Assembly (NCBI GenBank): GCA_027531565.1
Contig: JAPZSB010000002.1
Coordinates: 657,251-721,250, forward strand
Length of the DNA: 64,000 bases
From: Beijerinckiaceae bacterium
GTDB lineage: Bacteria; Pseudomonadota; Alphaproteobacteria; Rhizobiales; Beijerinckiaceae
Reading direction: 5' to 3'
Made by a program: the position numbers and the translations under genes. Shown in pieces: positions 12,574 through 26,669 of the stretch (position 1 is the stretch's first letter; the number at the start of each line of letters is the position of its first letter). Below the pieces are notes generated by a model. The model ran no database searches. It was not told the origin of the DNA and saw only the letters and a list, made by a program, of their open reading frames with translations.

Positions 12574-13521
12574 ATGACCTCGATCGACCCGTCGGCCGGT
12601 GCCTCGCGCCGGCCGCCTTCCATGGCGTCCAGCGAATGGGCGATGCTGGTGCTGCTCTCCATGTTCTGGGGCGGTTCCTACCTGTTCAATGCCCTTGCCC
12701 TGCGCGATTTGCCGGTCTTTACCGTGGTCGCCTTCCGCGTGCTCGTGGGCGGGCTGGCGCTGCATCTTGCCCTGCGGGTGATGCGCATCCCGTTCCCCCT
12801 CGACCGGGCCTCGCTCAAGGCCTATTCCGGCATGGCGATCCTCAACTGCGCCCTGCCCTTCTGCCTGATCGTGTTCGGGCAGACCCGCGTGCCGAGCGGG
12901 CTGGCCTCGATCCTCAATGCCACGACGCCGATCTTCACCATGGTGCTGGCGCATCTTTTCCTGGCCAGCGAGCGGCTCGATCTCCGGCGGGCAGCCGGGG
13001 TGCTGATCGGCTTTGCCGGCGTTGTCGTGCTGTTCCGGGACCGTCTCGGCGCAGGCACGGGCGAACTGGTCGGCCTTGTCGCCTGCCTCGGTGCGTCGCT
13101 GTCCTACGGCTTTTCCAACATTTTCGGCCGCAAGGTGATCGTGCCCGGCGCCCACCCGCTGGCCATGGCCGCGGGGCAGCAGACCTTCGCGCTGGTGCCG
13201 CTGATGCCGCTGGCCCTGATCGTCGACGCGCCGTTCTCCGGTCCCATGCCGGGCCTGACGGCGATCGGCGCCGTCGTCGCGCTCGGGCTGTTCTCCACGG
13301 CCATTGCCTATTCGCTGTTCTACCGCATCCTCGCCCGGGCCGGCGCCACCAATGTCTCGCTGGTGACGCTGCTCATCCCCTGTTCGGCGATCCTGTTCGG
13401 CACGCTGTTTCTCGGCGAGAGGCTGGAGGAGGAGGCCTTTCTCGGACTCGCCATCATCGCGGCCGGGCTGCTGGTGATCGATGGCCGCCTGATCGGTCTT
13501 TTCCGGGCCCGATCGGGCTGA
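12574..13521 (+). CDS. EamA/DMT family transporter
   Basis: A 315-residue inner-membrane protein with ten hydrophobic segments arranged as two EamA repeats (about 25-155 and 165-305). The first repeat opens with the typical MFWGGSYLFNALALRDLP. Drug/metabolite transporters of this type export amino acids or other small metabolites; the substrate is not readable here. The start ATG precedes a short Ser/Pro-rich cytoplasmic leader. It stands alone between the secreted M15-like gene and the acyl-CoA ligase. Confidence 0.88.
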   Translation: MTSIDPSAGASRRPPSMASSEWAMLVLLSMFWGGSYLFNALALRDLPVFTVVAFRVLVGGLALHLALRVMRIPFPLDRASLKAYSGMAILNCALPFCLIVFGQTRVPSGLASILNATTPIFTMVLAHLFLASERLDLRRAAGVLIGFAGVVVLFRDRLGAGTGELVGLVACLGASLSYGFSNIFGRKVIVPGAHPLAMAAGQQTFALVPLMPLALIVDAPFSGPMPGLTAIGAVVALGLFSTAIAYSLFYRILARAGATNVSLVTLLIPCSAILFGTLFLGERLEEEAFLGLAIIAAGLLVIDGRLIGLFRARSG

Positions 13522-13590
13522 ATCCGGCTGCCAACCGAAATTGTTGCCGGAGCGCTTGCCAGAACCACTGGACAAACTACCCTTCGATGG

Positions 13591-13612
13591 TATGTAGACA
13601 TTGGTTTACATA
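13591..13612. promoter_or_regulatory. Palindromic operator candidate before the acyl-CoA ligase
   Basis: Half-sites TATGTAGAC and GTTTACATA flank a four-base spacer, with one mismatch in symmetry. It lies 63 bases before the ligase ATG, where a repressor would block transcription. A related TTTACAT-type palindrome occurs at 38055-38073. Confidence 0.45.
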
Positions 13613-13674
13613 TGAACAATCGGCGAGCATACGCCGATGCGCCTGGTTCCAGGCATCAAGGGGAGGTCGAAACC

Positions 13675-15357
13675 ATGTCCATGCACGCGATGCCGTCGCG
13701 GCCCTGGCTTGCACATTATCCAGACAATGTCCCGGCCGAGATCGACGTCAACCGGCTGCCGGATCTCGCAACGCTGATCCGCGATTCGATCACCCGGTTC
13801 GGGGATCGCCGCGCGTTCGAGAGCTTCGGCAAGTCGCTGACCTACCGGCAGGTGGGCGAGGTGGCGGAGGCTGTGGGCGGCTGGCTGCAGGCGCAGGGTT
13901 TCCAGAAGGGGGACCGCATCGCGATGATGATGCCGAATGTCATGGCCTATCCGGCCGCGATGTTCGGGACCCTGCTGGGCGGGTTCACGGTCGTGAACGT
14001 CAATCCGCTCTACACCGTCCGCGAGCTGATCCACCAGATCAACGATTCCGGCGCCGAGGCGATCTTCGTCCTCGAGAATTTCGCCCATGTCGTCGCGGAG
14101 GCGCTGCCGCATACCTCGCTCAAGAAGGTGGTCGTGGTCTCGGCCGGCGACCTGCTCGGCTTCAAGGGCAAGATCGTGTCCTTCGTGGCCAAGTATGTGA
14201 AGAAGGTCGTGCCGCCCTATTCGCTGCCGCAGGCGATCCGGTTCGAGGAGGTGGTACGCATCGGCCGCGGGGCCGGGCTCCGGCCGGTCCAGATCAGCCT
14301 CGATGACATCGCCTTCCTGCAATATACCGGCGGCACGACGGGTGTTTCCAAGGGCGCCACGCTGACGCATCGCAACATTTCCGCCAATGTCGCGCAGGCT
14401 GAAATGTGGCTCGGCCCGGCGGTCAATTCCATCCCGGACAACGTGATGGTCACGGCGCTGCCGCTCTACCACATTTTCGCGCTGACCTGCTGCTGCCTCT
14501 ACATGATGAAGATCGGCGCAGCCTGCCTGCTGATCGCCAATCCGCGCGACATTCCCGGGTTCATCGCCACGCTGAAGAAGTCACGCTTCACGCTGATGTC
14601 GGGCGTGAACACGCTCTACAACGCGCTGGCCAACCACCCGGATATCCGGACCGTGGATTTCACCAACCTGAAATTCTGTGTCGCCGGGGGCATGGCCACC
14701 CAGAGCGCCGTGGCGAAGAACTGGAAGGCCGTCAGCGGCTGCGCGATCATCGAGGGCTACGGCCTATCGGAGACGTCGCCGATCCTCACGGTCAACCGTG
14801 TGGATCTGGAGGAATTCTCCGGGACGATCGGGTTCCCTGTCCCGTCGACCGATCTCCAGCTGCGCGATGCCGAGGGCAAGCCGGTGCCGGTGGGCGAGGC
14901 GGGCGAGATCTGCGCCCGCGGACCGCAGGTGATGCAGGGCTACTGGCAGCGGCCGGACGAGACCGAGAAGGTCATGACCGCCGACGGGTTCTTCCGCACC
15001 GGCGATATCGGTGTCCAGCTGCCGGACGGCACGTTCAAGATCGTCGACCGGCTGAAGGACATGATCCTCGTCTCGGGCTTCAACGTCTATCCGAACGAGG
15101 TCGAGGAAGTGATCGCCCGGCACCCGGGCGTGCTGGAAGTGGCGGTGATCGGCGTGCCGGATCCGCAATCCACCGAGGCCGTTGCGGCCTATATCGTGAA
15201 GAAGGATCCCGACCTGCAGGCCGAGACGATCCGCGCGCATTGCCGCTCGGAACTGACGGCCTACAAGGTGCCGAAGGTCATCCATTTCCGCGATTCCCTG
15301 CCGAAGACCAATGTCGGCAAGGTGCTGCGCCGGATGCTGCGCGAACCGGCGGCGTAA
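13675..15357 (+). CDS. fadD: Long-chain fatty acid-CoA ligase
   Basis: A 560-residue member of the adenylate-forming family that activates fatty acids with ATP and CoA for beta-oxidation or lipid synthesis. Motifs are the P-loop YTGGTTGVSKGA, the GYGLSETSP motif, the TGD motif (FFRTGDIG), the linker DRLKDMILVSGFNVYP, and the catalytic lysine in PKTNVGKVLRR near the C terminus. Length and motifs match FadD. GGGAGG lies nine bases before the chosen ATG; an upstream in-frame ATG lacks a site. A palindromic operator candidate precedes it, fitting control by a fatty-acid-responsive repressor. Confidence 0.93.
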   Translation: MSMHAMPSRPWLAHYPDNVPAEIDVNRLPDLATLIRDSITRFGDRRAFESFGKSLTYRQVGEVAEAVGGWLQAQGFQKGDRIAMMMPNVMAYPAAMFGTLLGGFTVVNVNPLYTVRELIHQINDSGAEAIFVLENFAHVVAEALPHTSLKKVVVVSAGDLLGFKGKIVSFVAKYVKKVVPPYSLPQAIRFEEVVRIGRGAGLRPVQISLDDIAFLQYTGGTTGVSKGATLTHRNISANVAQAEMWLGPAVNSIPDNVMVTALPLYHIFALTCCCLYMMKIGAACLLIANPRDIPGFIATLKKSRFTLMSGVNTLYNALANHPDIRTVDFTNLKFCVAGGMATQSAVAKNWKAVSGCAIIEGYGLSETSPILTVNRVDLEEFSGTIGFPVPSTDLQLRDAEGKPVPVGEAGEICARGPQVMQGYWQRPDETEKVMTADGFFRTGDIGVQLPDGTFKIVDRLKDMILVSGFNVYPNEVEEVIARHPGVLEVAVIGVPDPQSTEAVAAYIVKKDPDLQAETIRAHCRSELTAYKVPKVIHFRDSLPKTNVGKVLRRMLREPAA

Positions 15358-15371
15358 GGCGCGTCTTCCGG

Positions 15372-15404
15372 GCACGGTCTCGTGATTATGTCGCGAGGCC
15401 GTGC
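15372..15404 (+). terminator. Hairpin after the acyl-CoA ligase
   Basis: Arms GCACGGTCTCG and CGAGGCCGTGC pair over 11 positions (one G-T) around an 11-base loop, just downstream of the stop codon. The following bases are only moderately T-rich, so termination is probable but not certain. Confidence 0.5.
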
Positions 15405-15445
15405 TGCGCTACGTCTCTTTCCGAGCCTTGGTCAGGGAGAGAGCC

Positions 15446-16399
15446 ATGCCGATCATTCGCCGCCGCCGCTGGGAACTGCCGGAAAGCGCCGTCACGCCGG
15501 AATCGGCCTTCCTGTCGCGACGGGAGAGCCTTGGCCTCGGCGCCGGGCTGATGGCGATGCTGGTGGCCGGAAAGGCGCGCGCGGCCTCGCAGGCCGAGAC
15601 GGATGCGCTGCACCCCTATCCGCGCAACGCCGCCTATGCGCCTGGCCGCCCGGTAACGGACGAGAAATTCGCGTCGCAATACAACAATTTCTACGAGTAC
15701 GGCACGACGAAGAGCATCGCCGCCGCCGCGCAGCAGCTCGTGACGCGACCCTGGGACATCCAGATCGACGGCATGGTGGAGAAGCCCGGCCCGGTGGCGA
15801 TCGACAGCCTGATCATGGCCATGCCCCGCGAGGAGCGGATCTACCGGTTCCGCTGTGTCGAGGGCTGGTCGATGGTGGTGCCATGGTCCGGTTTCGGCAT
15901 GAAGGCGCTGGTGGAGTACTGCAAGCCGCTTTCCGGCGCGAAATATGTGCGGATGGAAACCTTCTTCGATCCGAAGATGGCGCCGGGCCAGCGGGCTCCC
16001 TTCTACCCCTGGCCCTATGTCGAGGGCGTCACGATCGAGGAAGCGCGCAACGACCTCGCCTTCATGGTCACCGGGGCCTATGGCAAGGTGCTGGGCAAGC
16101 AGTATGGCGCGCCGATCCGGCTGATGCTGCCGTGGAAATACGGGTTCAAGTCGATCAAGTCGATCCGGCGGATCACCTTCACCGACAAGCGGCCGAAGGG
16201 CCTTTGGGAGGCGCTGCAGCCGGCCGAATACGGGTTCTGGGCCAATGTGAACCCGGAGGTCGCGCATCCGCGCTGGAGCCAGGCCAGCGAGAATGTCCTC
16301 GGCACGAATGATCGCATCCCGACCCAGCTCTTCAACGGCTATGCCGAGGAGGTGGCCGGACTCTACAAGGGGCTGGAAAAAGAACGGCTCTGGGCGTGA
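15446..16399 (+). CDS. msrP: Methionine sulfoxide reductase catalytic subunit
   Basis: A 317-residue molybdopterin enzyme that repairs oxidised methionines in periplasmic proteins. A twin-arginine signal (SRRESLGLGAGL, Arg25-Arg26) directs folded export. The molybdenum-ligand cysteine is Cys137 in YRFRCVEGWSM, and the SUOX-type core continues to the typical C-terminal NPEVAHPRWSQASE and GYAEEVAGLYKGL. GGGAGAG precedes the ATG. The haem membrane partner msrQ, often directly downstream, is absent here; the next gene is a LysR regulator on the other strand. Electrons must come from an MsrQ encoded elsewhere or another donor. Confidence 0.93.
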   Translation: MPIIRRRRWELPESAVTPESAFLSRRESLGLGAGLMAMLVAGKARAASQAETDALHPYPRNAAYAPGRPVTDEKFASQYNNFYEYGTTKSIAAAAQQLVTRPWDIQIDGMVEKPGPVAIDSLIMAMPREERIYRFRCVEGWSMVVPWSGFGMKALVEYCKPLSGAKYVRMETFFDPKMAPGQRAPFYPWPYVEGVTIEEARNDLAFMVTGAYGKVLGKQYGAPIRLMLPWKYGFKSIKSIRRITFTDKRPKGLWEALQPAEYGFWANVNPEVAHPRWSQASENVLGTNDRIPTQLFNGYAEEVAGLYKGLEKERLWA

Positions 16400-16404
16400 T
16401 GTCA

Positions 16405-16547
16405 TTCTTTCCGTCCTGGGCTTCGCCGGACGGAACAGGACCCTCGCACAAGCCCGGACGGCCATCCGGCCCAGGTTTCTTTCTTTCCGTCCTGGGCTTC
16501 GCCGGACGGAACAGGACCCTCGCATAAGCTCGGACGGCCATTCGGCC
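16405..16547. repeat. Tandem pair of 67-bp REP-like repeats
   Basis: Two copies of a 67-base unit (16405-16471 and 16481-16547) start 76 bases apart and differ at three C/T positions. Each contains the inverted repeat CCGTCC...GGACGG around a TGGGCTTCGCC centre, so each RNA or single strand can fold into a hairpin. They fill most of the gap between the convergent msrP and LysR genes. The form resembles repetitive extragenic palindromes. Confidence 0.8.
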
Positions 16548-16575
16548 TACGTTGGGCAGGGCCGGACGACCGGCC

Positions 16576-17466
16576 TCAATAGACCCAGCGTTGCGCCTTG
16601 CTGACCAGGAAGTCGCGGAAGACCTGCACACGGGCCACCTGCTTCAGCGCCTCGGGGAAGACGAGGTAGCAATCGAGATGCGGCATGGTCTCGCCCTGCA
16701 GCAACTGCACCAGCGTCGAGGATTGGTCGACCACGTAATCCGGCAGGACCGCAATGCCCGCCCCGCTGTTGGCGGCATGGAGCAGGGCCGTGATCGAGTT
16801 GACGACGAGGGCCGGAATGCGCGGCTCGCGGCGCTCGCGCCCGGCCGTGCAATGCCAGTTCACATCCTCGAGATAGCCCGGAATGTCGCCGCCGAACGCG
16901 ACGAGGCGATGCTCGTCGAGATCGCCGACCACCCGTGGCGCGCCGAAACGCTTCAGGTAGTCCGGCGAGGCGTAGACGTGGAAATGCACTGCGAAGAGCC
17001 GCCGGCGGATCAGGTCGGCCTGCACCGGGGCCCGCAGCCGCAAGGCCACATCCGCCTCGCGCATGGCCAGGTCGAGTTCGTCATCGGTGAGGATCACCTG
17101 CAGCCGGATATCGGGGTAGAGATCGAGGAATTCCGAGAGGCGCGGCGTCAGCCAGTTGCCGCCGAGCGCGACATTGGCGGTGATCTTCAGCTCGCCATTC
17201 GGCTTCTCGCGGCTGTCCGACAGGCTGGCGCGGGTCTGTTCGAGCTTGGTCACCAGCTCGCGGGCGGTGCGGAACAGCAGCTCGCCCTGTTCCGTCAGGA
17301 CGAGGCCGCGCGCATGGCGATGGAAGAGCGGGACGTCAAGTTCCGATTCCAGCGCCGAAACCTGCCGGCTGACAGCGGATTGCGACAGGCCCAGCACCTC
17401 GCCGGCCCGGGTGAGGCTGCCGGCTTCCGCAGCGGCGTAGAAAATTCGGACGCGATCCCAATCCAC
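16576..17466 (-). CDS. LysR family transcriptional regulator
   Basis: A 296-residue LysR-type regulator. The N-terminal winged helix (about 5-63, AGSLTRAGEVLGLSQSAVSR) binds DNA and a periplasmic-binding-protein-like domain (about 90-290) senses an effector. The start is GTG, with AGGGGAAG nearby upstream. A T-N11-A dyad lies 40 bases upstream and may be its own operator. It lies beside trxB; I recall the same neighbours in other rhizobial genomes, which hints at a redox or oxidative stress role, but the effector is unknown. Confidence 0.9.
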   Translation of the reverse strand: MDWDRVRIFYAAAEAGSLTRAGEVLGLSQSAVSRQVSALESELDVPLFHRHARGLVLTEQGELLFRTARELVTKLEQTRASLSDSREKPNGELKITANVALGGNWLTPRLSEFLDLYPDIRLQVILTDDELDLAMREADVALRLRAPVQADLIRRRLFAVHFHVYASPDYLKRFGAPRVVGDLDEHRLVAFGGDIPGYLEDVNWHCTAGRERREPRIPALVVNSITALLHAANSGAGIAVLPDYVVDQSSTLVQLLQGETMPHLDCYLVFPEALKQVARVQVFRDFLVSKAQRWVY

Positions 17467-17505
17467 GGCACTTCCCCTCTCGGCCGCGCTTGGTTGGCGG
17501 CTCAG

Positions 17506-17524
17506 TTATGCGCTTTCGGCATAA
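17506..17524. promoter_or_regulatory. LysR-type box
   Basis: TTATGC-N7-GCATAA contains the T-N11-A core used by LysR regulators. It lies between trxB and the lysR start, about 40 bases before the latter, so autoregulation is likely. Confidence 0.45.
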
Positions 17525-17595
17525 TGGCACAGCCATGCCCTGCGGCAATGCCCCCGTGGGACGATGTCGCAGGTTTCGTGGCGAGGAACCGGAGC

Positions 17596-19649
<2,054 letters not shown>

Positions 19650-19854
19650 GCGCCCGGGTTTATCCACGCTCCGGCGCGACTTGTCCACCGAATCGGCTTG
19701 AGGCGGCCCGCGGCCTCGCGGAATAAGGAGGCGTCCGGATTGCCGGACATGCCGGATGTGTTTCCATGACGTTTTTTCAACGCCCTCTCGCTTTTTGTGC
19801 GGCCTCTGCCTATGCAGGATCAGGCGGGCAGGATTGCTTTCAGATCGGTTTCCA

Positions 19855-20337
19855 ATGCTCAAATCCCTCGAACTTGACGCCATTGACTGGAAAATCCTCG
19901 GCGAGCTCCAGGCGGATGGCAGCCTCACCAATGTCGAACTGGCCCGCCGCGTCGGATTGACGCCGCCGCCCTGCCTTCGCCGGGTCCATGCCCTGCGCGA
20001 GGCGGGCTTCATCCGAGGCTACCGGGCGATGCTCGACGCGCCGCAACTCGGCTTTTCGGTGGTCTGTTTCGCGTTCGTGCATCTCGCCAGCCAGGCCGAG
20101 GGCGACCTTGCGGCCTTCGCCGAGCGGATCCGCCTCTGGCCGAGCATCCGCGAATGCTGGACCCTCTCGGGCGATATCGACTTCCTGCTCAAATGCGTGA
20201 CGAAGGACCTGCCGAGCCTGCAGGTTCTCGTCGGGGATCTGACGGCGACGCCGAATGTCCGCAATGTCCGGACCGCTTTGGCCCTCGGCAAGCTGAAGGA
20301 TGAGGGGCTGGTGCCGGTTCCCGGCCTGCCGCGCTGA
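19855..20337 (+). CDS. Lrp/AsnC family transcriptional regulator
   Basis: A 160-residue regulator with an N-terminal helix-turn-helix (about 5-65; LDAIDWKILGELQADGSLTNVELARRVGL) and a C-terminal RAM ligand-binding and oligomerisation domain (about 70-150). Members respond to amino acids. It is divergent from the ELM1-trxB operon, about 205 bases away, and may control it; I recall an Lrp gene in this position beside trxB in related genomes. The start ATG places the HTH at the usual distance; a longer frame upstream lacks family similarity. Confidence 0.9.
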   Translation: MLKSLELDAIDWKILGELQADGSLTNVELARRVGLTPPPCLRRVHALREAGFIRGYRAMLDAPQLGFSVVCFAFVHLASQAEGDLAAFAERIRLWPSIRECWTLSGDIDFLLKCVTKDLPSLQVLVGDLTATPNVRNVRTALALGKLKDEGLVPVPGLPR

Positions 20338-20353
20338 GCCCGGCCGTCCAGGC

Positions 20354-20842
20354 TCACATCTCGCGGACGATCCAGTAGGCGAAGACGCCGATCAGCGCCT
20401 CGACACGGCGCGGTTCATTGTAGGGCGAGGGGGCCAGTCCACCGGAATTGGCCGGAGAGCGGCCCGCAGCAGCGCGGCGCGACAGGACACGGCCCTGCCG
20501 GTCGAGCAGGATTGCCTCTCCATCGATGGCGTCGCCGGCAGAAAAGTTTCCGAAGCCACCCCGAACACCGGGGAATGGATCACTGGACAGGTATACCTGC
20601 GAGACCCGAACAACCAGCCGCGTTCCTGCCGGCAGGGTCTTGCCCTGTTCGGCCATCTCGCGGGCGAGCGCGCGCGGCAGGCTGCTGCGGATATGGGCGG
20701 AAATGGCCGGAAGCCCGATGCCGCCGGCCTCGACGGCAATCCGGGGCGCGCCCTGGGCCGAGGCCGGCAGCGGGGCTGCGGCGGCCAGCAACAAAGCGAG
20801 CCAGAAGGCGGCGTTAACGGAAGGAAATCTCCACGACTTCAT
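20354..20842 (-). CDS. Secreted protein of unknown function downstream of greA
   Basis: A 162-residue exported protein. A clear signal peptide (about 1-30, ending ASAQG) is followed by a predicted alpha/beta domain with [20 protein letters not shown] and a C-terminal helix [12 protein letters not shown] do not recognise a family. The gene starts inside greA, overlapping its 3' end by 29 bases, with GGAGG eight bases before the ATG, so it is likely co-translated with greA. It is convergent with the Lrp gene. Confidence 0.62.
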   Translation of the reverse strand: MKSWRFPSVNAAFWLALLLAAAAPLPASAQGAPRIAVEAGGIGLPAISAHIRSSLPRALAREMAEQGKTLPAGTRLVVRVSQVYLSSDPFPGVRGGFGNFSAGDAIDGEAILLDRQGRVLSRRAAAGRSPANSGGLAPSPYNEPRRVEALIGVFAYWIVREM

Positions 20843-21287
20843 AGCTCTTGCCTCCGCCCGGGGTGTTGACCTCGACGGTATCCCCGACCTTCTTGCCGAT
20901 CAAGGCGCGCGCGATGGGCGAGGAGATCGAGACCCGGCCGCTGCGGACATCCGCCTCGACATCGCCGACGATCTGGTAGGCCTTCTCTTCCTCGGTATCC
21001 TCGTCGACGAGCTTGACCGTGGCGCCGAACTTGATCGTGTTGCCCGAGAGCTTGGACACCTCGATCACCTCGGCACGCGAGATCAGGCTTTCGAGTTCGC
21101 CGATCCGGCCCTCGTTGAGCGACTGCGCTTCCTTGGCGGAGGAATATTCCGCGTTCTCGCTGAGGTCACCATGGGCGCGGGCCTCCTGGATCGCGAGGAT
21201 GATGCGGGGGCGCTCGACCGTCTGGCGGTGCTTGAGCTCCTCTTCCAGCATCCGGTAGCCATTGGCCGTCATCGGAATGCGTTCCAT
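20814..21287 (-). CDS. greA: Transcription elongation factor GreA
   Basis: A 157-residue factor that rescues backtracked RNA polymerase by stimulating transcript cleavage. The N-terminal coiled coil (about 10-75) carries the acidic tip in [13 protein letters not shown], whose Asp and Glu hold the catalytic magnesium. The C-terminal FKBP-like domain ends [18 protein letters not shown]. Full length. AAGGAG precedes the ATG. It lies 116 bases after carB on the same strand, an order I recall as common in rhizobia. Confidence 0.97.
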   Translation of the reverse strand: MERIPMTANGYRMLEEELKHRQTVERPRIILAIQEARAHGDLSENAEYSSAKEAQSLNEGRIGELESLISRAEVIEVSKLSGNTIKFGATVKLVDEDTEEEKAYQIVGDVEADVRSGRVSISSPIARALIGKKVGDTVEVNTPGGGKSYEVVEISFR

Positions 21288-21308
21288 GGCGGGTTCTCCT
21301 TAAACAGT

Positions 21309-21340
21309 CTCCCCGCCATGCGGTCGCCGCCGGCGGGGAG
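21309..21340 (-). terminator. Hairpin between carB and greA
   Basis: Arms CTCCCCGCC and GGCGGGGAG pair around a 14-base loop downstream of carB on its strand; the transcript then reads ACTGTTT. It is a weak terminator or attenuator before greA. Confidence 0.45.
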
Positions 21341-21403
21341 GAATTCGATCAAGGGCCGGCAGGACCGACCATTCCGGTTTCGGCGCCGCAGCCCGGACCC
21401 GTT

Positions 21404-24742
<3,339 letters not shown>

Positions 24743-24980
24743 GGTTCCGGGCCATTTTTGCGCGACCCCGCCGGATCCCGGGCGCGTTTCATGCGGCGCC
24801 AGGTGGCGGATTGCTGTGGTTTTGACTGCTAGAGGCCCGCTATAGACAAGCAGAACGGGATGGCCAAGGGGAAAGTGAGCCATCACACAGAAGGAGGCCG
24901 ACCTTTTGCGGCATCAGGACCGGCATGCGCTTTATCGCGCCGATGATTTTTGCCAGAGTGACCCAGCGGAGACCCGGACC

Positions 24981-25955
24981 ATGACCCTCAATCGCTTCAC
25001 CCCCCTGCATGCCCTGGGCCTTGCCCTGATGCTCGGGTTTTCGGCCGGGGCCGCGCAGGCGCAGGTCATGCCGACCAAGGACATTCCCGGTTCGCGGGAC
25101 CACCCGGTTGCGGGCCGCTACGAGGGCTCTTTCATCTTCTTCCAGAAGGCGCGCGACTATGACGAGATGCGCCTGCCGATCAAGGCGCTGCAGAATTCCC
25201 GCGTCCTGACCAGTGAGAACAGCATCGAGGTCAAGGGCCGTGCCCTGCGGCAGCGCTACATGGGGCCCGTGGGGCGCTCCTCGCTCGAGGTCGTGCGCAA
25301 CTACGAGCAGCGCCTGCAGGGGCAGGGATTCGAGATCCTGTTTTCCTGCCGCGCCCGGGAATGCGGCGGCTCCGACCTGTGGTTCGCGGTGACGGATGCG
25401 CACAAGGGCTCGAACCTGCCCTCGAACTGGGACAGCCAGACCTATTCGATTGCCCGGAAGCAGGATGCCAATGGCGCGGTGACCGTTGTCGCGCTGCTCT
25501 CGGTCGAGACGAGCGACCAGGTGCAGACGCTGGTCGACGTGCTCGAGAGCAAGGGCATGGAAACCGACAAGATCCGGGTGCTCGATGCCGGCGCCCTGAA
25601 AAGCGCGCTCGACGGGCAGGGCCGCGCGGCGCTCTATGGCATTACTTTCGAGTTCAACAAGGCCGAGATCCGCGCGGAGTCCCGGCTGCAGATCGACCAG
25701 ATCGTGGCCTATCTGAAGGCCAACCCGCAGGTCTCGATTGTCGTGGCCGGCCATACCGATGCCAAGGGCGGCTTCGACTACAATGTCGATCTCTCCCGCC
25801 GCCGGGCCCAAGCTGTGGTCCAGGCGCTGACGGCATCGGGCATCGGTGCCAACCGGCTGACGCCGTTCGGGGCCGGCATGGCGTCGCCGGTGGCGACCAA
25901 CGAAACCGAGGCCGGGCAGGCGCAGAACCGCCGGGTCGAGATTGTGAAGCGCTGA
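24981..25955 (+). CDS. OmpA-like outer-membrane-associated protein
   Basis: A 324-residue exported protein. It has a signal peptide (about 1-24, ending AAQAQ) and a middle region resembling DUF4892 (about 45-190, with two cysteines in FSCRAREC). A C-terminal OmpA peptidoglycan-binding domain (about 210-322) contains FEFNKAEIRAESRLQI, VVAGHTDAKGGFDYNVDLSRRRA and NRRVEIVKR. It would tether the outer membrane to peptidoglycan. The LemA gene follows 33 bases later, making it the first gene of an envelope operon. It is divergent from carB with a 238-base gap. Confidence 0.85.
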   Translation: MTLNRFTPLHALGLALMLGFSAGAAQAQVMPTKDIPGSRDHPVAGRYEGSFIFFQKARDYDEMRLPIKALQNSRVLTSENSIEVKGRALRQRYMGPVGRSSLEVVRNYEQRLQGQGFEILFSCRARECGGSDLWFAVTDAHKGSNLPSNWDSQTYSIARKQDANGAVTVVALLSVETSDQVQTLVDVLESKGMETDKIRVLDAGALKSALDGQGRAALYGITFEFNKAEIRAESRLQIDQIVAYLKANPQVSIVVAGHTDAKGGFDYNVDLSRRRAQAVVQALTASGIGANRLTPFGAGMASPVATNETEAGQAQNRRVEIVKR

Positions 25956-25988
25956 GCCCGGTCGGGGCCTCAACAAGGAGACGTGACG

Positions 25989-26546
25989 ATGGAATGGGTC
26001 CTTCTCGGGCTGATCGTGCTGGTGATCGGCTGGCTGCTGATGAGCTATAACGGCGTCGTGGCCATGAACCAGCGGGCCAACCAGGCCTTCGCGGATATCG
26101 ACGTGCAGCTGAAGCAGCGCCATGACCTGATCCCCAATCTCGTGGAGACGGTCAAAGGCTATGCCAGCCACGAGAAGGAGACGCTGGATGCCGTGATCCG
26201 CGCCCGCAACACCGCGATCAGCGCGCAGGGCCCGGCCGACATGGCCGAGGCGGAGAAGGGCCTGTCCGGCGCGCTCGGCCGCCTGATCGCGCTGTCCGAG
26301 GCCTATCCGGACCTCAAGGCGAACACCAACTTCCTCGATCTGCAGGCGCAGCTCGGCACGATCGAGGACAAGCTGGCCGCGGCCCGCCGGTTCTTCAACA
26401 ACGCGGTCAGTGAATACAACGCGGCGATCCAGTCGATCCCGATGGTGTTCGTCGCGCGGAATTTCGGCTTCACCGAGCGGACCTTCTTCGATGTCGGCGA
26501 AACCGCGCGGACGCAGCTCGACAAGGCGCCGGACATCAAGTTCTGA
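25989..26546 (+). CDS. LemA family membrane protein
   Basis: A 185-residue protein with one N-terminal transmembrane helix (about 2-20) and a long helical cytoplasmic or periplasmic bundle. LemA landmarks are YNGVVAMNQRANQAFADIDVQLKQRHDLIPNLV split over two helices, then YPDLKANTNFLDLQAQL and FFNNAVSEYNAAIQSIP. Function is unknown, but LemA genes often sit beside HtpX-like proteases. The ATG is favoured over a GTG six bases earlier because AAGGAG is eight bases from the ATG and only two from the GTG. Confidence 0.93.
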   Translation: MEWVLLGLIVLVIGWLLMSYNGVVAMNQRANQAFADIDVQLKQRHDLIPNLVETVKGYASHEKETLDAVIRARNTAISAQGPADMAEAEKGLSGALGRLIALSEAYPDLKANTNFLDLQAQLGTIEDKLAAARRFFNNAVSEYNAAIQSIPMVFVARNFGFTERTFFDVGETARTQLDKAPDIKF

Positions 26547-26669
26547 CGCCGTGGCGGAACCGACTGGCGGTTTGGTACCGCCGGCGGCCTATCATCCTGA
26601 AGGACCTCCGGGGAGGAGGGTGCGGGCCCCACGGCCGCCGTTCCCCTCCCGCATGCGAAGGGCAGCGCC

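Noticed and set aside
16293..16604. An open frame running through the repeats after msrP
   Set aside because: It is generated by the 67-base repeats and has no start context; the DNA repeat explains it.
20335..20356. TGAGCC/GGCTCA hairpin between the Lrp gene and the secreted-protein gene
   Set aside because: The symmetry is mostly made by two facing stop codons; six bases with a ten-base loop and no T-run is too weak.
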